Of a DNA stretch of 64,000 bases, positions 54,224 through 63,717 are shown in pieces. The number at the start of each line of letters is the position of its first letter. Positions within the stretch are counted from its first letter, which is position 1. The stretch comes from Vibrio barjaei (GTDB lineage Bacteria > Pseudomonadota > Gammaproteobacteria > Enterobacterales > Vibrionaceae): assembly GCF_001639065.2 (NCBI RefSeq), contig NZ_LQXO02000003.1:62001-126000 (forward strand), read 5' to 3'. Made by a program: the position numbers and the translations under genes. The notes beneath the pieces are model-generated. The model saw nothing but the letters and a program-made list of their open reading frames with translations, searched no databases and was not told the origin of the DNA.

Positions 54224-57200
54224 ATGTTTGCATTAATTGATGCGGCGCTGTCTCGCTCCAGAACCATGTTGAGCTTACTGGTTCTAATTTTGATTGCTGG
54301 TATTGCGACTTATAACTCGATACCAAAAGAATCGAGCCCAGACATTACCATTCCAATCATTTATGTTTCTGTTAGCCACCAAGGTATTTCTCCTACTGAC
54401 AGTGAACGCTTGTTAGTCCGTCCCCTTGAAAAAGAGATGCGCTCCGTAGAGGGAGTGAAAGAGATGACGGCGAAGGCTTCAGAAGGGCATGGCTCAGTGA
54501 CGTTGGAATTTAACGTCGGTGTCGATCTGGCCAAAGCGATGGCCGATGTCAGAGATGCGGTAGATTTAGCGAAACCTAAGTTACCCGATGGCAGTGATGA
54601 GCCGACGGTAAACGAAGTAACCCTTGCCTCTGAGCAACCGGTCTTATCAGTCGTTCTTTACGGTACAGTTCCAGAGCGCACAATTGTCCAACTCGCTCGC
54701 CAATTGCGCGATAAGCTGGAAAGTTATAGGCAGATCCTTGAAGTGGATATCGCAGGTGACCGTGAAGACATCGTTGAAATCGTTGTCGATCCATTATTGA
54801 TGGAAAGCTATGGCTTAGATCAGGGCGATATCTACAACTTAATCGCATTGAACAACAAGGTGGTGGCTGCAGGTTTTGTCGATACTGGATATGGACGTTT
54901 TTCCGTTAAAGTCCCTTCCGTGTTTGATAGCTTGAAAGATGTGTTAGAGCTACCAGTTAAAGTCGATGGCAAACAGGTAATTACATTTGGTGATGTGGCG
55001 ACAGTGCGCCGCGCATTTAGAGATCCTGACAGCTTTGCCCGTTTAGATGGTCGTTCGGCAGTGGTACTCGATGTCAAAAAACGCTCGGGTGAGAACATCA
55101 TTGAGACCGTTGATCTCGTTAAAGAAGTGTTGCGCCAAGCGCAAACGCTACCGGAGTGGCCGAATAACCTTCTGGTGAAATTCACCAAAGATGAATCGAA
55201 AGACGTAAAGATCATGCTTAATGATCTCCAAAACAATATTCTTTCGGCCATCATTTTAGTAGTGATCGTCATTATAGCTATCCTTGGTGTACGCACGGCC
55301 TTGTTGGTAGGGATATCAATTCCAGGCTCTTTCCTAACGGGTTTATTGGTGCTCTCTGTATTTGGTTTAACGGTCAACATTATCGTACTGTTCTCGCTAA
55401 TTATGGCCGTGGGGATGCTGGTTGATGGGGCCATTGTTGTGACTGAGTTTGCTGACCGTCGAATGCAAGAGGGTACGCCTCGTAAACAGGCTTATCGCGA
55501 CGCTGCAAGGCGAATGGCTTGGCCAATTACAGCCTCAACGGCCACTACGTTAGCAGCTTTTGCGCCGCTACTATTCTGGCCTGACACCACCGGCGAATTT
55601 ATGAAATTCTTACCGTTGACTCTTATCGCAACCCTCACTGCATCGCTTGTCATGGCGCTGTTGTTTGTACCTGTGATCGGTGGTTTGATTGGCAAGCCTC
55701 AGTATGTTTCAGAGAAACGCCAGCAACAGATGGTTGCGTTACATAACGGTGAGTTTGCTCAAGCAACTGGGATCACTAAGCTCTATTACCACACACTAGA
55801 TATTGCCATTGGTCACCCACTGAAAATACTGTTGTTGGCGATTTTGATGGCGATAGGAGTCGGGTTCGCTTACAACAAAGCAGGTTTAGGTGCCGAGTTC
55901 TTCCCTGAAGTAGATCCTCCTTACTTCAATGTAAAAGTGCGTTCTCATGGTGACTTATCGATCAATGAAAAAGATGAAGTGATGAGAGTGGTGGAACAGG
56001 TCATGTTTAACCACAAAGAGTTTGAGAGCGTTTATACCAAAACCGGTGGTAAGGATGAAATTGGTACGATTCAGATCACTCCGGTTGATTGGCAAGATCG
56101 TCGTCGTGTGAATGTCATCATAGAAGAACTCAAGCAGACCACGGATCAATTTGCTGGTGTAGAGATCGAGTACAAATTCCCAGATGCTGGTCCGCCTGTT
56201 GAACACGATTTAGAAATTGAGCTCTCAGCGCGTTTCCCAGAAAAGCTCGATGAAGCTGCTAAAATGATACGTCGCTGGGCTGATGGTAACTCTAAGCTGA
56301 CCAATATCAGTGATACTTCGAATAAACCGGGTATTGATTGGCAAATTGATATCAGTCGCGATGATGCCTCACGGTTTGCTGCGGATGCAACTCTGGTTGG
56401 AAATACGGTACAGTTTGTAACCAATGGATTGAAAATTGGCGACTATTTGCCTGATGACTCGACGGAGGAAGTGGATATTCTCGTTCGTTTCCCAAGCGAC
56501 AAACGAGATATTGGCCGATTTGATGAGCTTCGTATCAAAACCCCGGCAGGATTGGTGCCTATAACCAACTTTGCGGAGATAACTCCTCAGCCTAAACAAG
56601 ATACGATCAACCGTTTAGATGGCGTTCGCATTATTAGTGTGAAGGCTGATATGGCGGAAGGGTATAACCTTGCGGTCGAACTTCCTGGGTTTCAGCAGCA
56701 ACTGAGTAATATCGATTTACCAGCAGGTATCGATTATAGAATTCGCGGTCAAAACGAAGAGCAGAAGAACTCATCTGAATTCCTGCAAAGTGCGTTTTTG
56801 GTTGCTCTAGCGGTGATGGCATTGATTCTAATTACTCAGTTCAATAGTTTCTATCAAGCCTTCCTTATCTTAAGTGCCGTTATATTCTCGACAGTGGGGG
56901 TGTTTGCAGGTCTGCTTATTTTCCAGCGACCATTTGGCATTATCATGTCGGGAATTGGGGTTATCGCTTTAGCAGGGATCGTCGTGAACAATAATATCGT
57001 GCTGATCGACACATACAACCAACTGCTAAAACGAGGTTTGGACAAGCGAGATGCCATATTGAGAACCGGAGTGCAGCGTTTGCGTCCTGTCTTATTGACT
57101 ACAGTAACGACCATACTCGGCCTTATGCCTATGGTGCTGGAGATGAATGTCGATATCATTAACCAAAAAATAGAGTTTGGGGCTCCGAGCACTCAGTGGT

Positions 57201-57373
57201 GGTCGCAGTTAGCAACAGCTATCGCTGGTGGTTTGGCATTCGCGACAGTATTGACATTAGTATTGACCCCTTGCTTGTTAATGTTAGGAAAGCGAGAAGA
57301 GAAGCAATCTAAACCCTCTATCTTCAAGCGTTGGCGCTTTAGTAAGAGAAAACCTCCAGTAAAAGCGGCTTAA
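54224..57373 (+). CDS. RND efflux permease, AcrB/HAE-like, altered proton relay
   Basis: This 1049-residue inner-membrane pump has twelve membrane helices and two large periplasmic loops. In AcrB the proton relay uses D407, D408 and K940. Here the TM4 pair is D401-G402 (GMLVDGAIVV), and the TM10 lysine position is N922 within VVNNNIVLID. It therefore keeps one relay aspartate only, a pattern seen in some non-AcrB RND branches. A good ribosome site (AAGGAG) precedes the ATG. The C-terminus is basic. Drug, bile or other amphipathic substrates are likely, but substrate and coupling ion cannot be read from sequence. Confidence 0.92.
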   Translation: MFALIDAALSRSRTMLSLLVLILIAGIATYNSIPKESSPDITIPIIYVSVSHQGISPTDSERLLVRPLEKEMRSVEGVKEMTAKASEGHGSVTLEFNVGVDLAKAMADVRDAVDLAKPKLPDGSDEPTVNEVTLASEQPVLSVVLYGTVPERTIVQLARQLRDKLESYRQILEVDIAGDREDIVEIVVDPLLMESYGLDQGDIYNLIALNNKVVAAGFVDTGYGRFSVKVPSVFDSLKDVLELPVKVDGKQVITFGDVATVRRAFRDPDSFARLDGRSAVVLDVKKRSGENIIETVDLVKEVLRQAQTLPEWPNNLLVKFTKDESKDVKIMLNDLQNNILSAIILVVIVIIAILGVRTALLVGISIPGSFLTGLLVLSVFGLTVNIIVLFSLIMAVGMLVDGAIVVTEFADRRMQEGTPRKQAYRDAARRMAWPITASTATTLAAFAPLLFWPDTTGEFMKFLPLTLIATLTASLVMALLFVPVIGGLIGKPQYVSEKRQQQMVALHNGEFAQATGITKLYYHTLDIAIGHPLKILLLAILMAIGVGFAYNKAGLGAEFFPEVDPPYFNVKVRSHGDLSINEKDEVMRVVEQVMFNHKEFESVYTKTGGKDEIGTIQITPVDWQDRRRVNVIIEELKQTTDQFAGVEIEYKFPDAGPPVEHDLEIELSARFPEKLDEAAKMIRRWADGNSKLTNISDTSNKPGIDWQIDISRDDASRFAADATLVGNTVQFVTNGLKIGDYLPDDSTEEVDILVRFPSDKRDIGRFDELRIKTPAGLVPITNFAEITPQPKQDTINRLDGVRIISVKADMAEGYNLAVELPGFQQQLSNIDLPAGIDYRIRGQNEEQKNSSEFLQSAFLVALAVMALILITQFNSFYQAFLILSAVIFSTVGVFAGLLIFQRPFGIIMSGIGVIALAGIVVNNNIVLIDTYNQLLKRGLDKRDAILRTGVQRLRPVLLTTVTTILGLMPMVLEMNVDIINQKIEFGAPSTQWWSQLATAIAGGLAFATVLTLVLTPCLLMLGKREEKQSKPSIFKRWRFSKRKPPVKAA

Positions 57374-57394
57374 AAAGATATAGCCTTCAAATTC

Positions 57395-57426
57395 GAAAGC
57401 CTCCTTTGGGAGGTTTTTGTTTTTTC
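57395..57426 (+). terminator. Terminator after the RND operon
   Basis: CCTCC (57400-57404) pairs with GGAGG (57409-57413), extended by flanking A-T pairs, then TTTTTGTTTTTT. Confidence 0.8.
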
Positions 57427-57797
57427 TGTGGATGGCTTTGTTGTGAATTATCCAGCTCAACGATAGGTTTGCGCGGTTTTTGGGGTAATTTGAAAGAATT
57501 TAATACTGAATTTTCATTAATATCTTTGTTGATCGTTTGGCTAGTGGTTCAAGCTTGTAACAAATGTTTGCAAAACAACTCATTCAAAGTTGAGTGTGTT
57601 TTTTGAGAACTTGATAGGGTTAGATCTTGTGCTAAGAAAGAGTTAAAGTTGTTGCGTAAACGAATAGCTTGTTATGACAAGCTAGGCGTGACATAGCCGA
57701 AAGTGAGTAATTTCGATTTAGGCTACGAATAAGACCTAACTATGTAATGCCAGCTCAGCAATAACCAAATTGCTGCGATAACTGGTAAGGAGACAAT
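57427..57797 (+). promoter_or_regulatory. ilvIH upstream region
   Basis: The 371-bp gap is AT-rich from about 57480 to 57620, the kind of region where Lrp binds upstream of E. coli ilvIH. A 7-bp hairpin, CAGCAAT (57756-57762) with ATTGCTG (57769-57775), lies 23 bases before the start codon and its ribosome site AAGGAG. I found no leader peptide rich in Leu, Val or Ile codons and no clear attenuator, so Lrp-type control is more likely. A 67-codon open frame at 57406 is not credible. Confidence 0.4.
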
Positions 57798-59534
57798 ATG
57801 GCAGATTCAACCCCAGAAATGCTATCTGGTGCAGAGATGATCGTGCAATCTTTGATTGACGAGGGTGTTCAACAAATCTTTGGCTACCCAGGTGGTTCCG
57901 TTCTCGATATCTACGATGCGCTGCATGAAAAGCGCGAAAACATTCAACACGTACTCGTTCGTCACGAACAAGCTGCGACTCATATGGCTGATGGCTATGC
58001 ACGTGCAACTGGTAAACCTGGTGTTGTATTAGTGTGTTCTGGTCCTGGTGCAACCAATACGATTACTGGTATTGCAACCGCATACATGGACTCTATCCCT
58101 ATGGTCGTTATCTCTGGTAACGTACCAAATAACCTGATTGGTAATGACGCATTCCAAGAGTGTGACATGGTGGGTGTATCACGTCCGGTGGTCAAACACA
58201 GCTTTCTAGTACAACGTGCAGAAGATGTACCTGAAACATTAAAGAAAGCGTTCTATATCGCTTCTTCAGGTCGTCCAGGTCCAGTTGTTGTTGATGTTCC
58301 AAAAGATGTCATGAATCCGCAAATTAAGTTTCCTTACGAGTATCCGGAAACGATTAAGATGCGTTCTTACAACCCGACAATGACGGGTCATAAAGGACAA
58401 ATCAAAAAAGCACTAAAAGCGATTCTAGAAGCGAAGAAACCCGTACTTTATGTCGGTGGTGGTGCGGTGATGTCAGAAGCCGACCAGCATATTATTAAGC
58501 TAGCTGAAACGCTTAATTTACCTGTTATTAGTACTTTGATGGGGCTAGGCGCGTTCCCTGGCACTCACAAAAACGCGCTAGGTATGCTGGGTATGCATGG
58601 TACCTACGAAGCGAATTTGGCAATGCATAATGCCGATCTGATTTTTGGTGTAGGTGTACGTTTTGACGATCGTACAACTAACAACCTTGATAAGTACTGC
58701 CCTAATGCCAAAGTGGTCCACATCGATATCGATCCATCGTCGATTTCTAAAAACGTTCGTGCTGACCTGCCGATTGTTGGCTCTGCAGATGTGGTGCTTG
58801 AGACCATGCTTAGATTGCTTGTAGAGCAAGGCGGAACGAATGATGAAGCTGCGCTTAATGCTTGGTGGGATGACATTGCGGGATGGCGAGCGCGCAACTG
58901 CTTAGGTTATGAAACTTCAGAAGAACGCATTAAACCACAACAAGTTATTGAAGTGCTGCACAAATTGACTGGTGGTGATGCGTATGTCGCGTCGGATGTT
59001 GGCCAGCACCAAATGTTTGCTGCGCTTTATTACCCATTCAACAAGCCTCGTCGTTGGATCAACTCTGGTGGTCTAGGGACCATGGGCTTTGGTTTCCCAG
59101 CAGCCATGGGCGTGAAATTTGCGCACCCCGATGAGGAAGTGGTATGTGTCACCGGTGACGGCAGTATTCAGATGAATATCCAAGAGCTGTCGACGGCGAT
59201 GCAATACGATGTGCCAGTTAAGATCATTAACCTAAACAACCGTTTCTTAGGAATGGTAAAACAGTGGCAAGACATGATTTATCAAGGTCGTCACTCAAAC
59301 TCATATATGGACTCTGTTCCAGACTTTGCTGCGATTGCAGAAGCTTACGGCCATGTTGGGATTCGAATCTCCAACCCAAGCGAGCTTGAGTCTGGCTTGA
59401 AGAAAGCGCTAGAAATGAAAGATCGCTTAGTGTTTGTCGACATCAATGTTGACGAAACAGAACATGTTTACCCAATGCAAATTAAAGGGGAAGGCATGGA
59501 TAAGATGTGGCTAAGCAAAACGGAGAGAACATAA
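57798..59534 (+). CDS. ilvI: Acetolactate synthase III large subunit
   Basis: This thiamine-diphosphate enzyme condenses pyruvate to acetolactate (or with 2-oxobutyrate) for valine, leucine and isoleucine. The cofactor-activating glutamate lies in [18 protein letters not shown], and the TPP/metal motif is [12 protein letters not shown]...NN near 450. The central domain is the FAD-binding one typical of anabolic AHAS. The length is 578 residues. It is followed one base after its stop by ilvH. Confidence 0.95.
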   Translation: MADSTPEMLSGAEMIVQSLIDEGVQQIFGYPGGSVLDIYDALHEKRENIQHVLVRHEQAATHMADGYARATGKPGVVLVCSGPGATNTITGIATAYMDSIPMVVISGNVPNNLIGNDAFQECDMVGVSRPVVKHSFLVQRAEDVPETLKKAFYIASSGRPGPVVVDVPKDVMNPQIKFPYEYPETIKMRSYNPTMTGHKGQIKKALKAILEAKKPVLYVGGGAVMSEADQHIIKLAETLNLPVISTLMGLGAFPGTHKNALGMLGMHGTYEANLAMHNADLIFGVGVRFDDRTTNNLDKYCPNAKVVHIDIDPSSISKNVRADLPIVGSADVVLETMLRLLVEQGGTNDEAALNAWWDDIAGWRARNCLGYETSEERIKPQQVIEVLHKLTGGDAYVASDVGQHQMFAALYYPFNKPRRWINSGGLGTMGFGFPAAMGVKFAHPDEEVVCVTGDGSIQMNIQELSTAMQYDVPVKIINLNNRFLGMVKQWQDMIYQGRHSNSYMDSVPDFAAIAEAYGHVGIRISNPSELESGLKKALEMKDRLVFVDINVDETEHVYPMQIKGEGMDKMWLSKTERT

Positions 59535-59535
59535 T

Positions 59536-60030
59536 ATGAGACATATCATTTCACTACTAATGGAAAACCAACCGGGTGCACTTTCTCGAGTGGTAGGTTT
59601 GTTCTCTCAACGTGGTTATAACATCGAGTCACTCAACGTATCACCAACAGATGATGAAACCCTGTCTCGTCTCAATATCACGACTGAGTCGGACGAAATG
59701 GAACTTGAACAGATTCAAAAGCAGCTTCATAAACTTATTGATGTTCTGAAGGTTCAAGAAGTAACTGAGTTTGACCACATTGAGCGTGAGCTGATGATGG
59801 TGAAAGTAAAAGCCAGCGGTTTCGCTCGTGCGGAAGTAAAGCGTACAGCAGATATTTTCCGTGGTCAGATTGTTGATGTAACAGCCTCTCAGTATACCGT
59901 GCAGCTAGCGGGCACCGCAGAGAAGTTGGATGCGTTTGTTTCAGCACTCTCAGAAGTGACTGATGTGGTTGAAGTTGCTCGAAGTGGTATCGTGGGTATC
60001 GCCCGTGGTGAGCGAGCACTTAAACCATAG
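59536..60030 (+). CDS. ilvH: Acetolactate synthase III regulatory subunit
   Basis: IlvH binds IlvI, raises its activity and gives valine feedback inhibition. The N-terminal ACT domain (RHIISLLMENQPGALSRVV, GYNIESLNV) and the C-terminal ferredoxin-like half match E. coli IlvH, with 164 residues. Conserved asparagine and glycine in the ACT loop suggest valine sensitivity is kept. It is translated right after ilvI and ends at a strong terminator. Confidence 0.96.
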   Translation: MRHIISLLMENQPGALSRVVGLFSQRGYNIESLNVSPTDDETLSRLNITTESDEMELEQIQKQLHKLIDVLKVQEVTEFDHIERELMMVKVKASGFARAEVKRTADIFRGQIVDVTASQYTVQLAGTAEKLDAFVSALSEVTDVVEVARSGIVGIARGERALKP

Positions 60031-60054
60031 GGTTAAAGACGAACCAATAAATTA

Positions 60055-60081
60055 AAAAAGCGAGCATCAAGCTCGCTTTTT
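60055..60081. terminator. Bidirectional terminator between ilvH and dolP
   Basis: AAAAAGCGAGC (60055-60065) and GCTCGCTTTTT (60071-60081) form an 11-bp stem with loop ATCAA, with T runs on both strands. Confidence 0.93.
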
Positions 60082-60096
60082 ACGTTTAACAGGACG

Positions 60097-60801
60097 TTAA
60101 CCTTCTATTTCATGAAAAGGTGCAGGCTCTTCAATGATTGGTCTCATTTCTTCTTCAGGTTCGGCATTTTTAACCGGAGCTTCTGGCTGTTTTGTTTCTT
60201 CAACCGGAGCCTCTGTATTGAGTTTGTCTTGCTGCTCACTAAATTGGAAAGCACGAATAACTTGGTTTACCCCAGAGACGTTACGAGCGATTTCAGTGGC
60301 AACATCTGCATGCTCTTTAGAAACGTAACCGAGTAAGAACACTTCTTTGTCTTCAGTGATGACTTTAACTTTTACACCGTTAAGACGCTCATCGGTCAAT
60401 AACGCTGACTTCACTTTCGTCGTTAACCAACTGTCATTACTGACACTCGTGAAGCTGATCGGAGCTTTAATTCGAATTTGGTTATAAACTCGTTTAACGC
60501 CTTTTAAGCTTTTGACTTGAGCTTCAAGTTGGTTGCTTAGTGCTTGAGTCTTAGCTTGTCCCATCAGAACCACGGTACCGCGTTGAGAACTTGCAACCAC
60601 ACGTACTTGTCCTACGTAGGGGGCTTTATTACTCATACCTGCGACTTCGGATTCTAATGAGTTATCGTTCCAAATTTCTTTTGTGGTTCGAGTATCAGTC
60701 ACTAAATTAACAGTGGTAGCAGCGCCAGCGACAAACAAGCCAGCACATCCAGACAACATGGTGCTAACCAATAGCAAAGTCAGAACTTTGTACATCTTCA
60801 T
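60097..60801 (-). CDS. dolP: Division/outer-membrane stress lipoprotein DolP (YraP)
   Basis: DolP is an outer-membrane lipoprotein with two BON domains that bind anionic phospholipid and protect membrane integrity. The lipobox LSGC follows the signal peptide. The two BON repeats lie at ~50-120 and ~125-195, and the C-terminal tail is Glu/Pro-rich (~200-234), longer than in E. coli. I chose ATG 60801; an upstream ATG at 60840 would place 13 extra residues before the signal peptide. It ends the lpoA-yraN-diaA operon, 4 bases after diaA. Confidence 0.9.
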   Translation of the reverse strand: MKMYKVLTLLLVSTMLSGCAGLFVAGAATTVNLVTDTRTTKEIWNDNSLESEVAGMSNKAPYVGQVRVVASSQRGTVVLMGQAKTQALSNQLEAQVKSLKGVKRVYNQIRIKAPISFTSVSNDSWLTTKVKSALLTDERLNGVKVKVITEDKEVFLLGYVSKEHADVATEIARNVSGVNQVIRAFQFSEQQDKLNTEAPVEETKQPEAPVKNAEPEEEMRPIIEEPAPFHEIEG

Positions 60802-60805
60802 GGTA

Positions 60806-61396
60806 TTACTCTTCGTGTGAAGGGAACAGAACTTGGTCAATAAGATCGCATAGGCAATGTAGAGTTACCATATGCACCTCATGAATGCGGGCGGTTCTGT
60901 GAGATGGGATACGGATTTCAACATCGTTCTCACCCAGCAGACCAGCCATTTCGCCACCGTCCTTACCAGTAAAGGCGATGATGGTCATATCTCTAGTTAC
61001 TGCGGCTTCCATAGCTTTGATAACGTTTTTACTGTTACCACTTGTAGAAATCGCAAGCAATATATCTCCAGCCTGACCAAAGGCGCGTACTTGCTTGGCA
61101 AAGATATCTTCAAAGTTATAGTCGTTTGCTACTGCCGTCATAGTGGTGCTATCGGCAGTTAGAGTCATAGCGGGTAAGCTGGGACGCTCAGTTTCGAAGC
61201 GGTTTAGTAAACAAGAGACAAATTGTTGGGCATTAGAAGCAGAGCCGCCATTACCACAGCAAAGAATTCTGTGACCGTTAAGTAGTGTTGCTACCATGGC
61301 TTGAGCTGCGTGGGTAATAACGTCAGGAAGCGCTTCTGCAGCCGCAATTTGAATTTGAATACTTTCAGTGAAACTTTCTTTAATGCTATCGCGCAT
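60806..61396 (-). CDS. diaA: DnaA initiator-associating protein DiaA (SIS domain)
   Basis: DiaA is a SIS-domain tetramer that binds DnaA and promotes timely replication initiation. The 196-residue protein is close to GmhA (sedoheptulose-7-phosphate isomerase) in sequence: [14 protein letters not shown] and [11 protein letters not shown] are shared. The lpoA-yraN-diaA-dolP context identifies it as DiaA rather than GmhA. Its catalytic role, if any, is doubtful. Confidence 0.92.
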   Translation of the reverse strand: MRDSIKESFTESIQIQIAAAEALPDVITHAAQAMVATLLNGHRILCCGNGGSASNAQQFVSCLLNRFETERPSLPAMTLTADSTTMTAVANDYNFEDIFAKQVRAFGQAGDILLAISTSGNSKNVIKAMEAAVTRDMTIIAFTGKDGGEMAGLLGENDVEIRIPSHRTARIHEVHMVTLHCLCDLIDQVLFPSHEE

Positions 61397-61398
61397 GG

Positions 61399-61788
61399 TT
61401 ATCCTTGAGTGATCGCGTTCTTTATCCAGTTAATGTCATTACCTTGTTGATGAATGGCAACGACATCGAATCGAAAATCAGTATCGTAGGGCGATAAGCC
61501 GTTTTGCAGCAACCAAAGGGTGGCTGCTTTTTGTAGCTTTCGTGCTTTAGAGGGGGTCACCATCTCTTGAGCTAAGCCATACTGAGTGCTTTGACGATAC
61601 TTTACCTCGACAAAGACAAGAGTGGAACCGTCTTGCATAATGAGGTCCAGCTCACCGCATTTTGCGGTGTAATTCTCCGCTAAGGCTACTAGGCCTTGTC
61701 GACCTAAATAGTCCTTAGCGAGGGTTTCGTAGTTTTTGCCAACCGCTCTTTTATTGGCTGATCGGTTGTTCCACGGCAACAGTGCCAT
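61399..61788 (-). CDS. yraN: UPF0102 endonuclease-like protein YraN
   Basis: This 129-residue protein has the restriction-endonuclease-like fold of UPF0102: E/D/ExK residues appear in [21 protein letters not shown]. The molecular role is not established. Its start lies 37 bases inside the end of lpoA in another frame, so translation is probably coupled; a later start would remove part of the N-terminus. diaA follows after 2 bases. Confidence 0.9.
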   Translation of the reverse strand: MALLPWNNRSANKRAVGKNYETLAKDYLGRQGLVALAENYTAKCGELDLIMQDGSTLVFVEVKYRQSTQYGLAQEMVTPSKARKLQKAATLWLLQNGLSPYDTDFRFDVVAIHQQGNDINWIKNAITQG

Positions 61789-63649
61789 CCGTACCTTCTT
61801 TCGTGTTAGGTGCTTGTGTCTCAGAAGCTTCCGTTACTTGAGTTGGCTTTTGACCATATACACCCCAGGAAATTTGGCGCTGTACTACACAGTCAGAATC
61901 AACGCTCAATGTGCCGGTTTGGCCATCTACAGAATAACCTTGAACGGCTTTTAACTGCGGTAACTCTTTGGTTAATGAATAAGCATCCATACCCAATGCT
62001 TGCAGACGTTTCTCTGCATTCGAGCTCTTCGGCCAGAACTTGGTCATTTGTGCGTCAAGCTGAGGATCTTGGTCAATTAGCAGAGGGATATCACTGTAGA
62101 CAACACCAGTGAGATCTTCGTATTGACGTTTAGTCGTATGGCTGTGTGAATCAGCAAACAATTGCGGTTGCTTCGCATCTGGGTTAATTGCCACTTCAAT
62201 AAACGGCTTGATCAACGTCAGATCCGCACTGTTAGCAACGATATAAACAGAGTCAATATCGCGGCGGCTACGTGGTTGATTCTCTAGCTTCATGCCTGTC
62301 AACGCTTCCATTTGGGCGATACGCTGCTGACTTTGCTGAAGACCGAATACATTATTGATGGTTTTTTGCAGCTGAGCGCGATTTCCATATTGTGCAATAG
62401 CGACTTTGTTGTCACTGACTTTTGCCCACTCTTCTTCAAATGCTTTCACTACGCGGTCACCGAGGTTGCCTCTTGGTGCTAGGACCAGAGGATACTCATA
62501 GTTGCCTTCAGAAAGATGAGCGGCCGCTTGCGCCACTTCTTGCTCTGGTGAAAGCGTTAGGTAACACATCATTTGTGATGGTTCTAACTCACTAGGAATA
62601 TTGAGTGCGAGTGCTGGAATTGGAGTTTCCGATTGTTTTTGCGCTTGTTGCAGCTTCTCAACATTTTCTTTGATGAGTGGACCAACAATGAAGTCTACTT
62701 CATTGGCAATTAATTGTGCTTTGATATCTGCCGGAGCCGTTTCATTAGTATCGATAACGGTAAAGATGGCCTCTGGGTCGCGCTGCTCATCGTCCATCAT
62801 TGCCATCATAAACCCGTCACGAACTAGCTGCGCTTGTTTCGCATATTTGCCCGTTAATGGAAGCAGTAGTGCAGTGCTGTGAGGCGTCGTGATCTCTAAA
62901 CTTAAAATATCTAAGATACTTTGAGGCGTGTATTCAGCAGCGGGATGGTCAGGGTTTTCGGCCAACCAGTTCTTTAAGGTGTTTTGTAGTTGTGGAAGGC
63001 TACCACCTAACGCTTTCATGTAGGTTGCAAGCTGTAACCAGCCATCAAGAACTTCTTCTTTAGGTTCTGCGACTAAGGTTGAAAGCTGGTCAGCAGAATA
63101 CTGGTTGAGGTTATTCCAAATCTCATCATTGATGCCTTGCTGCTCTTCGCGTGGAGCGAAACCTGACATGGCAATCAATTCTCGGCTAGCCTCAAAGTAG
63201 CGGCCTAATTGGGCCAGACTTTGCGCTCTTAACTCGTAGTAACGTTGCCATTGCTGTTGGGCAAGAGGCCATTCCGCAGGGAAGTTAAGTTGTAGATACG
63301 CATCCTGTGCATTGCCTTGCGCTAGGTTAAGCTCTGCACGAGCTAACTGCCATTCTGCTTGCTGAATAACGGTTAGGTTTTGTTTGGCTAGACGATTAGA
63401 AAGTCGCTTAGCTTGTTCGTAGTTGCCTTCTTGAATCGATGCCTTGAACGCTAGAATTAGCCATTCGTTAGCGAAACCACCTTGATCGGCATCGGCACGC
63501 ATTAAGTACGTTTCAGAAGATGCGGTTGGAGCAAGGGTGATATCAACACTCGTTGGGGCGCTTGGCTGAGTAGAACAAGCGGCAATGGACAAAGCCAATG
63601 CAATTGGAGTCAGTAGGCGTGTTACACTATTTCTCTTTGGGTTCATCAT
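61751..63649 (-). CDS. lpoA: Penicillin-binding protein activator LpoA
   Basis: LpoA is an outer-membrane lipoprotein that reaches through the periplasm to stimulate PBP1a. A lipobox (SIAAC) follows the signal peptide. The N-terminal half is a helical TPR-like domain, and the C-terminal half (~250-600) a periplasmic-binding-protein fold (TALLLPLTGKYAKQAQLVRDG). Several N-terminal starts are possible (GTG 63670, ATG 63655, 63649, 63646); AAAGAG 9 bases before 63649 favours that one. It diverges from rsmI across 68 bases, the conserved arrangement. Confidence 0.93.
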   Translation of the reverse strand: MMNPKRNSVTRLLTPIALALSIAACSTQPSAPTSVDITLAPTASSETYLMRADADQGGFANEWLILAFKASIQEGNYEQAKRLSNRLAKQNLTVIQQAEWQLARAELNLAQGNAQDAYLQLNFPAEWPLAQQQWQRYYELRAQSLAQLGRYFEASRELIAMSGFAPREEQQGINDEIWNNLNQYSADQLSTLVAEPKEEVLDGWLQLATYMKALGGSLPQLQNTLKNWLAENPDHPAAEYTPQSILDILSLEITTPHSTALLLPLTGKYAKQAQLVRDGFMMAMMDDEQRDPEAIFTVIDTNETAPADIKAQLIANEVDFIVGPLIKENVEKLQQAQKQSETPIPALALNIPSELEPSQMMCYLTLSPEQEVAQAAAHLSEGNYEYPLVLAPRGNLGDRVVKAFEEEWAKVSDNKVAIAQYGNRAQLQKTINNVFGLQQSQQRIAQMEALTGMKLENQPRSRRDIDSVYIVANSADLTLIKPFIEVAINPDAKQPQLFADSHSHTTKRQYEDLTGVVYSDIPLLIDQDPQLDAQMTKFWPKSSNAEKRLQALGMDAYSLTKELPQLKAVQGYSVDGQTGTLSVDSDCVVQRQISWGVYGQKPTQVTEASETQAPNTKEGTDGTVAVEQPISQ

Positions 63650-63717
63650 TGCCATGAGCTCTTTAATCACTATTCGTGTAAAATCATTATATTAATCGTT
63701 GAAGTGCTGGTAAACAA

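Noticed and set aside
54832..55434. 200-codon open frame antisense to the RND permease
   Set aside because: It is Ser/Thr/Arg-rich with no domain, and mirrors the codon pattern of the well-supported gene on the other strand.
57406..57606. 67-codon Cys-rich open frame before ilvI
   Set aside because: It begins with a non-ATG codon inside the terminator of the RND operon, has no ribosome site, and its composition follows the T-rich DNA.
60806..61396. Assignment as GmhA heptose isomerase
   Set aside because: Sequence alone is ambiguous, but the lpoA-yraN-diaA-dolP order is the conserved diaA context, and no heptose genes are near.
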